IMG/VR virus record: IMGVR_UViG_3300008267_000299
Coordinates: 1 to 26,687 of that record
Origin: a virus
DNA: 26,687 nt
Strand: one strand, 5' to 3'
The position numbers and the translations under genes are program-made. Positions 22,479 through 26,687 of this stretch are shown piece by piece (positions within the stretch are counted from its first letter, which is position 1; each line of letters begins with the position of its first letter). Below the pieces are notes generated by a model. It saw nothing but the letters and a program-made list of their open reading frames with translations. It was not told the origin of the DNA and ran no database searches.

Positions 22479-23665
22479 TGTACACAAAAAAGAACTTACC
22501 AAAATCGCAGTACGAGCTTTCAAAGGGGGTCGAGGATAATCGATTCACTAGAGCTAACGACGTAAGGAGAGATGATGATACTCTTAAAGAGCTACGTATT
22601 GGTTTGTTTGATTTGGATTATTGCATTAAGTGGTATTTCGATAATGTGATACGACCTCAAATAACTGAGTTTGGCAAGCAAGTTCTAGTTCCAGTTATGC
22701 ATGGAGCTCCAGAAAAGTGGAAGAACATGCAAGCAGATGGTTACTTTCGAGACAAAAATGGCAAAATACAAACACCACTAATATCATATAAGAGAACTGG
22801 TATTACAAAAAACAAAACACTCGGATCCAAAGTAGATGCCAACTTTCCACAACTCTATTTTACTGAAGAGATAAAGTACGATAAGCAAAATAAGTATGAT
22901 CAATTTAGCGTATTGAACAACTCAAAGCCAATTAGAAGCTTTGTTACTACGGTAATTCCTGAGTTTGTTGACGTCACTTATGATGTTATTGTTTGGACGG
23001 AGTTTGAAGATCAAATGAATGGAATTGTAGAACCAATAATATACACAGAAGGTTCATTTTGGGGCGATCCAGAAAAGTTCAAGTTTAGAACTAAGATTGA
23101 TAACTTCACAAACACTACAGACTTACTTCAAGATCAAGATAGAATTGTAAGAACAGCATTCTCGATCACAATGTTTGGATATATTATTCCAGATACACTT
23201 GCTAAAAACCTAAGCAAAAAGCAATCATCGAAAGCGTTCGACTCAAGGCAGCTTGTGGTAGAGACTACGGTGGATGTGGACGGTACAACGATGGATACAA
23301 TAACAGAAGGAACACCAACTACAGTATCACAACCGATCACAACAGAGTCCCCAAATCCAAACAACTTAGTGAACATAGCACTTACAAGCTATCTAAATAC
23401 AAATACAGCTAGACAAGCAACAAGTGTATCCGTTCCAGATACAGCTGTTTTCAGTGCATCATTCCTAATAGCTCCTACTGGCATACCACCAACAAACGCA
23501 GCTAGCTTTATGTTTTTCATAAATGGACAACACATAGAGCCTGCAGCGATTGTAAGTTTTGTAGATAATGGAAATGGAACGTGTACATTAGTTTTAGATA
23601 TAGGTGAGTTAGGATTTAATTTAATAGCTGCGGATGAAATTGTAGCAGTAGGAAAATTTGCATAA
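22478..23665 (+). CDS. 15: Tail terminator / sheath stabiliser gp15-like with extra C-terminal domain
   Basis: T4 gp15 caps the tail and joins it to the neck. Residues 35-245 follow T4 gp15 in order: QVLVPVMHGAPEKWK (68-82; T4 has IRVPITYASKEHF), KPIRSFVTTVIPEF, YDVIVWTEFEDQMNGIVEPI (168-187; T4 IFTRYEDDMFQIVEQIL) and TAFSITMFGYIIPD (226-239; T4 LTFEVNGWMYPP). T4 gp15 is 272 residues; this is 395. A Thr-rich linker (262-296) leads to an added beta-rich domain of about 100 residues (297-395), ending FNLIAADEIVAVGKF. The added domain probably faces the virion exterior. Confidence 0.8.
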   Translation: MYTKKNLPKSQYELSKGVEDNRFTRANDVRRDDDTLKELRIGLFDLDYCIKWYFDNVIRPQITEFGKQVLVPVMHGAPEKWKNMQADGYFRDKNGKIQTPLISYKRTGITKNKTLGSKVDANFPQLYFTEEIKYDKQNKYDQFSVLNNSKPIRSFVTTVIPEFVDVTYDVIVWTEFEDQMNGIVEPIIYTEGSFWGDPEKFKFRTKIDNFTNTTDLLQDQDRIVRTAFSITMFGYIIPDTLAKNLSKKQSSKAFDSRQLVVETTVDVDGTTMDTITEGTPTTVSQPITTESPNPNNLVNIALTSYLNTNTARQATSVSVPDTAVFSASFLIAPTGIPPTNAASFMFFINGQHIEPAAIVSFVDNGNGTCTLVLDIGELGFNLIAADEIVAVGKFA

Positions 23666-24073
23666 ATGCCAATACTAAGTAGTAGACAACTAGACCTCTC
23701 ATCAATAACGGGTTCGTTATTAGGGACAGCATCTTATGCTTTAACAGCATCTTATGCTTTAAACGTATTAAACAACAATCCAAGTAGTATATTGCAAGGC
23801 AATATAACAGCTAGTGTTAGTACTGGAAGCTTTCTATTTCTTATACAGTCTGAGTCGCAAACGATACTATCGATAGATCAGCAAGCAGCTTTAGTATTGT
23901 CTAGCAGCGCATCAACCCCTTTCTTAATTAAGAATCACCTAGGAAGTAGTGTATTGGAGGTTAGTCAAAGTGGGCTTATCACCGTAGCGACACATTCAAT
24001 AGAGTTGACAAACCCTGCACCAAACGGTGGTATTTATTTTACCTCAAACTCCTTTTTTGTAGGATTAGATTAA
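23666..24073 (+). CDS. Short fibre-associated protein with TASYAL repeats
   Basis: A 135-residue protein, starting immediately after the gp15 stop. The N-terminus MPILSSRQLDLSSITGSLLG is followed by two identical TASYAL units and then a Ser/Thr/Leu-rich body with ITASVSTGSFLF and strand-turn patterns (SSILQGN, VLEVSQSGLITVATH). The ending NGGIYFTSNSFFVGLD resembles small capping domains of fibre proteins. It shares the ASY repeat word with the protein at 20209. Probably an appendage component; no receptor-binding domain is visible. Confidence 0.6.
   Translation: MPILSSRQLDLSSITGSLLGTASYALTASYALNVLNNNPSSILQGNITASVSTGSFLFLIQSESQTILSIDQQAALVLSSSASTPFLIKNHLGSSVLEVSQSGLITVATHSIELTNPAPNGGIYFTSNSFFVGLD
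23726..23761 (+). repeat. Exact 18-bp tandem duplication
   Basis: ACAGCATCTTATGCTTTA occurs twice in direct succession, encoding the two TASYAL units. Confidence 0.9.
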
Positions 24074-24081
24074 CTTTAGTA

Positions 24082-24088
24082 TATTTAT
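24082..24088 (+). promoter_or_regulatory. TATTTAT box before adhesin-like gene
   Basis: TATTTAT lies 15 bases before ATG 24104 in a 30-base gap. A further copy at 24031 is inside the previous gene and farther from the start. Confidence 0.6.
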
Positions 24089-24103
24089 AGCAAATAACAA
24101 GAC

Positions 24104-24844
24104 ATGGCAGAATGGAAAAAAGTAATAGTCTCTGGTAGCGATGCTCACCTCAAGAGTCTTTTAGTATCAAACAATCAACAAATATCAGGTTCAGTTGCTG
24201 ACACACGATTGAGTGGTTCTTTTTCTGGATCATCTGAAGGGTTCTTCAGCGGCTACGCAAATTTACCTGACTTAACTCATGGAGAGGGTATTTCTCCATT
24301 TATGTACGATGGAGGAACAACAGCTACAGTAGCTGTCTCAGGAGCTGCACAACTTACCGATAACACAGTCACTAAGTGGAATAATGCGGACGGCAAGTTT
24401 GTTAACACAAACATCACAGATAATGGGACACTCGTTACTGTAGGAGTAGATGCTCAATTCAGTCAAGACGTTGTTATTGTTGGTGATGTCATTGTACAAG
24501 GCACTGCTTCCTTCCAAAACACACAAAACCTACTAGTAGCTGATCGCTTTGTTTTATTCGCATCAGGATCTGCTACAACTGGAGATGGAGGTATTGTTGT
24601 ACAACAAGGTACTCAAAATATAGGAGAACTATTTGGATACGACTCAACAGCAACACGTTGGGGCTTTACATCATCGTTTAGTGCAGACAGCACAGGTTTT
24701 TCTCCAGCAGTCTATGTTGGAGCAGTTCAAACAGGAATTGGACAAACAGCAGCAAGCCCAGCTCCTATATACGGAGGAGCATCAAACGGATATGGAACTA
24801 TGCACGTAGATACTGATGATGGTGAAATTTGGATTTACGCATAA
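24104..24844 (+). CDS. Appendage structural protein sharing the WKKVI-SGS N-terminus
   Basis: A 246-residue, beta-rich protein. It opens MAEWKKVIVSGSDAHLKSLL, nearly the same as the large adhesin at 25300 (MPNWKKVITSGSAAELQSLF), implying a shared attachment module. TGS/SGS repeats follow (26-50). The middle has LVADRFVLFASGSATTGDGG and IGELFGYDST, a module I recall in marine T4-like structural proteins. It ends GYGTMHVDTDDGEIWIYA. A box 15 bases upstream suggests its own promoter. It is probably a fibre or whisker component. Confidence 0.68.
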   Translation: MAEWKKVIVSGSDAHLKSLLVSNNQQISGSVADTRLSGSFSGSSEGFFSGYANLPDLTHGEGISPFMYDGGTTATVAVSGAAQLTDNTVTKWNNADGKFVNTNITDNGTLVTVGVDAQFSQDVVIVGDVIVQGTASFQNTQNLLVADRFVLFASGSATTGDGGIVVQQGTQNIGELFGYDSTATRWGFTSSFSADSTGFSPAVYVGAVQTGIGQTAASPAPIYGGASNGYGTMHVDTDDGEIWIYA

Positions 24845-24860
24845 ATTTCTTAAAAAGGTT

Positions 24861-25043
24861 ATGAGTATTTTAGACAAAATAAAGCAGAACGAAAATAACG
24901 AAGACAAAAAGGACGTCCAACTTAATAAACAAGAGTTGGAGTTCCTTTTGTTAGTAATAAAAGAATCCACCTTTAAAGGAGAGCATATAGAATCACTTTA
25001 TGCATTAGTCTACAAATTACAGCAGCAATATCAAAACAGATAA
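24861..25043 (+). CDS. Small conserved helical protein
   Basis: A 60-residue protein. The frame is open from 24816, but ATG 24861 is preferred because it follows the upstream stop and gives a coherent start MSILDKIKQNE. It is charged, then has LNKQELEFLLLVIKESTFKGE and SLYALVYKLQQQY, two helices. I recall small proteins of this form between fibre genes in marine phages. The function is unknown; an assembly chaperone is possible but unsupported. Confidence 0.6.
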   Translation: MSILDKIKQNENNEDKKDVQLNKQELEFLLLVIKESTFKGEHIESLYALVYKLQQQYQNR

Positions 25044-25046
25044 GTT

Positions 25047-25205
25047 ATGTACACATTACCAGAATATCAACTCCTTCGAGCAGGATTAGATGCACTAACT
25101 ATACGAGGGGCAGATGCAAAGCTTGTAGCAAACTTACAGATCAAATTGGAGAAGGAATTAGATAAACTGTCCAATCCACCAAAATCGGAAGACTTAAAAA
25201 AGTAA
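25047..25205 (+). CDS. 52-residue small helical protein
   Basis: ATG 25047 begins three bases after the previous stop and the frame ends at TAA 25203-25205. The 52 residues (opening MYTLPEYQLLRAGLDALTIR) are mostly helical, with QIKLEKELDKLS near the end and a Lys/Pro/Ser tail. The tight spacing to the upstream small gene and to the next promoter box supports it being translated. The function is unknown. The pair of tiny genes sits between two appendage proteins. Confidence 0.6.
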   Translation: MYTLPEYQLLRAGLDALTIRGADAKLVANLQIKLEKELDKLSNPPKSEDLKK

Positions 25206-25209
25206 CCCC

Positions 25210-25216
25210 TATTTAT
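25210..25216 (+). promoter_or_regulatory. TATTTAT box within an inverted repeat, upstream of the large adhesin
   Basis: TATTTAT lies inside CCTATT...AATAGG (25208-25227), a six-bp palindrome with an eight-base loop. The distance to ATG 25300 is 83 bases, much longer than for the other boxes. Confidence 0.5.
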
Positions 25217-25299
25217 ATTAGAATAGGCTGTTGGCCGTAAGGAAGTAGGCATATACACGGCATAGTGTGTGTATCTAACCGCAGCAAAAAAAAATTAGT
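25217..25299 (+). promoter_or_regulatory. Structured leader of the adhesin gene
   Basis: This gap has no gene. An eight-bp stem (one G-U wobble) is formed by ATATACAC (25251-25258) and GTGTGTAT (25267-25274) with an eight-base loop. GGC/GCC pairs upstream could add another hairpin. The last 20 bases are A-rich. Its length resembles the scaffold leader at 16108-16207. It may stabilise the mRNA or regulate translation. Confidence 0.4.
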
Positions 25300-26687
25300 A
25301 TGCCAAACTGGAAAAAAGTCATTACATCTGGCTCCGCAGCTGAGCTACAGTCTTTGTTTGTATCTACAAGCATAACAGCTTCAGATGCCTTGTTCACTAG
25401 TTCCCTTCGCGTCACAGGACCTACCCAAATAACCGGCTCTGTTAATGTACAGTTCGGCAACGTCAATATAAGAAGCAATGCATACTTCTTTAATGGATCA
25501 AACACAACCGGTGTTAATGTATCTTTAATAGGCGTAGATAGTAACAATGTAATTAGAATTGGAAATCAAGGATATCTTAATGAAATTGAATCTGCTACTA
25601 ACATCGATGGTGATACACAAATAACCGGCTCGTTAAGTGTTACAGGATCGGCAACATTAATAGGAGATTTACGAATTACTGGATCTATTCTCGCAACCGG
25701 TTCTCACATATCGTCTGTAGATTACATCGACTTTGACACTGGCTCAGCAGAACCTGCATGGAAATCCGGACGAGTGTTTTGGAATAACACTGAAGGAGCA
25801 TTATCCGTGTACAATGCTGAACAAGATATTACACTACAAGTAGGACAAGAAAATTGGACGCGCGTTAGAAACAATACTGGTACAACAATAACAAATGGTA
25901 CTGTTGTAAGAGTTATAGGATCGCAAGGTGATGCCCCTACAGTAGAAAGAGCACAATCTATAGCTAAATCGGGTAGTATAAATGTAGATACCCAAGTACT
26001 AGGTGTGGCAACTCACAACATTGAAGATGGTAGTTTTGGGTATGTAACAACACAAGGTTTAGTTCGAGGATTAGACACAAATGCCTTTAATGATGGTGAT
26101 ACTTTATTTGTAGGTACTGGTTCAGCTGGCGTGTTGCAAAGTACAGCACCGCGCGCTCCATATGAAATCATTCCCGTAGGTGTATGCGTAAAAGCTGGGC
26201 CTGGTGGCAGTGGCATCATATATGTTGCAGTCCAACAACCACTCGACTTTTCAGATTTAAGCTCTGTGGAAAAATCCGGCTCTTACAATTATGGTGATTT
26301 GTGGACTTATGTTCCAAGTGGGTCTTTTGGTGTTTGGAAACATACTAACCAATTATCTGGATCGTATGGTCTCACTGGATCACTTAGTGTAACGGGATCA
26401 TCTACTGTAATTGGATCTTTAGCGTTAACCGGTTCTTTAGATGCATCTGGCAGCTTTTCTGTAACTGGTACTCAAACATACACTGGCTCATTTAAGGTTT
26501 CCGGATCATTTGAAGTAATTGGTCCACAAACTAATACGGGCTCTTTGTTCATAACGGGCTCATCAACGGATAAGATTGAACTATTAATTCCATTAACTTC
26601 GTCAAATACTGTTGTTGATGGAGATCTCCAGGTAAATGGTGCTTTGACATTGGCTGGAGGTTTACAATTTGGCCCAACATTTGCAAC
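25300..26687 (+). CDS. Large adhesin / tail-fibre protein (partial, runs off the window)
   Basis: The frame is open from ATG 25300 to the window edge, giving at least 462 residues without a stop. It begins MPNWKKVITSGSAAELQSLF, the module shared with the protein at 24104. Two blocks of beta repeats built on TGS (ITGSLSVTGSATLIGD at about 25620-25710, and LTGSLSVTGSSTVIGS to TGSLFITGSS at about 26360-26580) resemble triple-beta-helix fibre shafts. Between them is a globular domain: ENWTRVRNNTGTTITNGTVV, VLGVATHNIEDGSFGYVTTQ, GLVRGLDTNAFNDGDTLFVG and APYEIIPVGVCVKAG, a repeat type I recall in phage fibre proteins. It is likely the host-receptor protein; the receptor-binding tip lies beyond the window. 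Confidence 0.8.
   Translation, partial: MPNWKKVITSGSAAELQSLFVSTSITASDALFTSSLRVTGPTQITGSVNVQFGNVNIRSNAYFFNGSNTTGVNVSLIGVDSNNVIRIGNQGYLNEIESATNIDGDTQITGSLSVTGSATLIGDLRITGSILATGSHISSVDYIDFDTGSAEPAWKSGRVFWNNTEGALSVYNAEQDITLQVGQENWTRVRNNTGTTITNGTVVRVIGSQGDAPTVERAQSIAKSGSINVDTQVLGVATHNIEDGSFGYVTTQGLVRGLDTNAFNDGDTLFVGTGSAGVLQSTAPRAPYEIIPVGVCVKAGPGGSGIIYVAVQQPLDFSDLSSVEKSGSYNYGDLWTYVPSGSFGVWKHTNQLSGSYGLTGSLSVTGSSTVIGSLALTGSLDASGSFSVTGTQTYTGSFKVSGSFEVIGPQTNTGSLFITGSSTDKIELLIPLTSSNTVVDGDLQVNGALTLAGGLQFGPTFA

Noticed and set aside
1-26687. CRISPR array, tRNA genes, insertion sequence, integrase or attachment site
   Set aside because: No regular direct repeats with unique spacers, cloverleaf-like segments, transposase motifs or recombinase motifs were seen by eye. 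A tRNAscan and BLAST search would settle this.
25300-26687. Diversity-generating retroelement acting on the adhesin
   Set aside because: No reverse transcriptase or template repeat is visible in the window; the gene's 3' end, where a variable region would be, is not included.

Overview
The window is a stretch of the late (virion) gene region of a tailed phage with a contractile-tail, T4-like head. Nearly all of it is coding, and every gene is on the + strand. The T4-type set is recognisable by motif and order: large terminase (gp17), portal (gp20), prohead protease (gp21), an acidic scaffold (gp22), the major capsid protein (gp23), PhoH, and the neck and tail-completion proteins gp13, gp14 and gp15. 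The DNA is AT-rich. Few starts have a Shine-Dalgarno sequence; most are preceded by A-rich leaders or coupled by ATGA/TAATG overlaps. That would fit a Bacteroidota host, but this is inference. It is not a close T4 relative: the sheath and tube genes (18, 19) do not lie between terminase and portal, and the neck genes lie downstream of the capsid gene.

Layout. (1) 1-8904: about fifteen small and medium genes ahead of the terminase. They include an 850-residue protein joining an HxGH nucleotidyltransferase to an RNA/DNA-ligase-like domain, a zinc-finger protein, a membrane-anchored GAF-like protein, a ParB-like DGHHR protein, a Pol-beta-type nucleotidyltransferase, a Dps-like protein, and an overlapping spanin-like pair. 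(2) 8906-16043: terminase, portal, two conserved head proteins, protease, then three small core-like proteins, closed by a terminator. (3) 16108-18912: structured leader, scaffold, major capsid protein, terminator. (4) 18923-20795: phoH, a virion protein and a short fibre protein, terminator. (5) 20803-26687: gp13-gp14-gp15, fibre/adhesin proteins and two tiny genes. The last gene is a large adhesin that runs off the end of the window.

Two system-level patterns stand out. First, many of the small proteins begin with a short basic amphipathic helix ending in (L/I)xE, some almost the same in form as the T4 capsid-targeting sequence that gp21 removes from internal proteins. The enzymes here may therefore be packaged in the head, trimmed by the phage's own protease and injected with the DNA. 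In the ligase fusion, further candidate cleavage sites fall at the domain boundaries. Second, a TATTTAT box sits just upstream of ten genes. It is the reverse complement of the T4 late-promoter core (ATAAATA), and I found no sense-strand ATAAATA in the window. It is probably this phage's late promoter, and at two or more genes it lies so close to the ATG that the mRNA would be leaderless.
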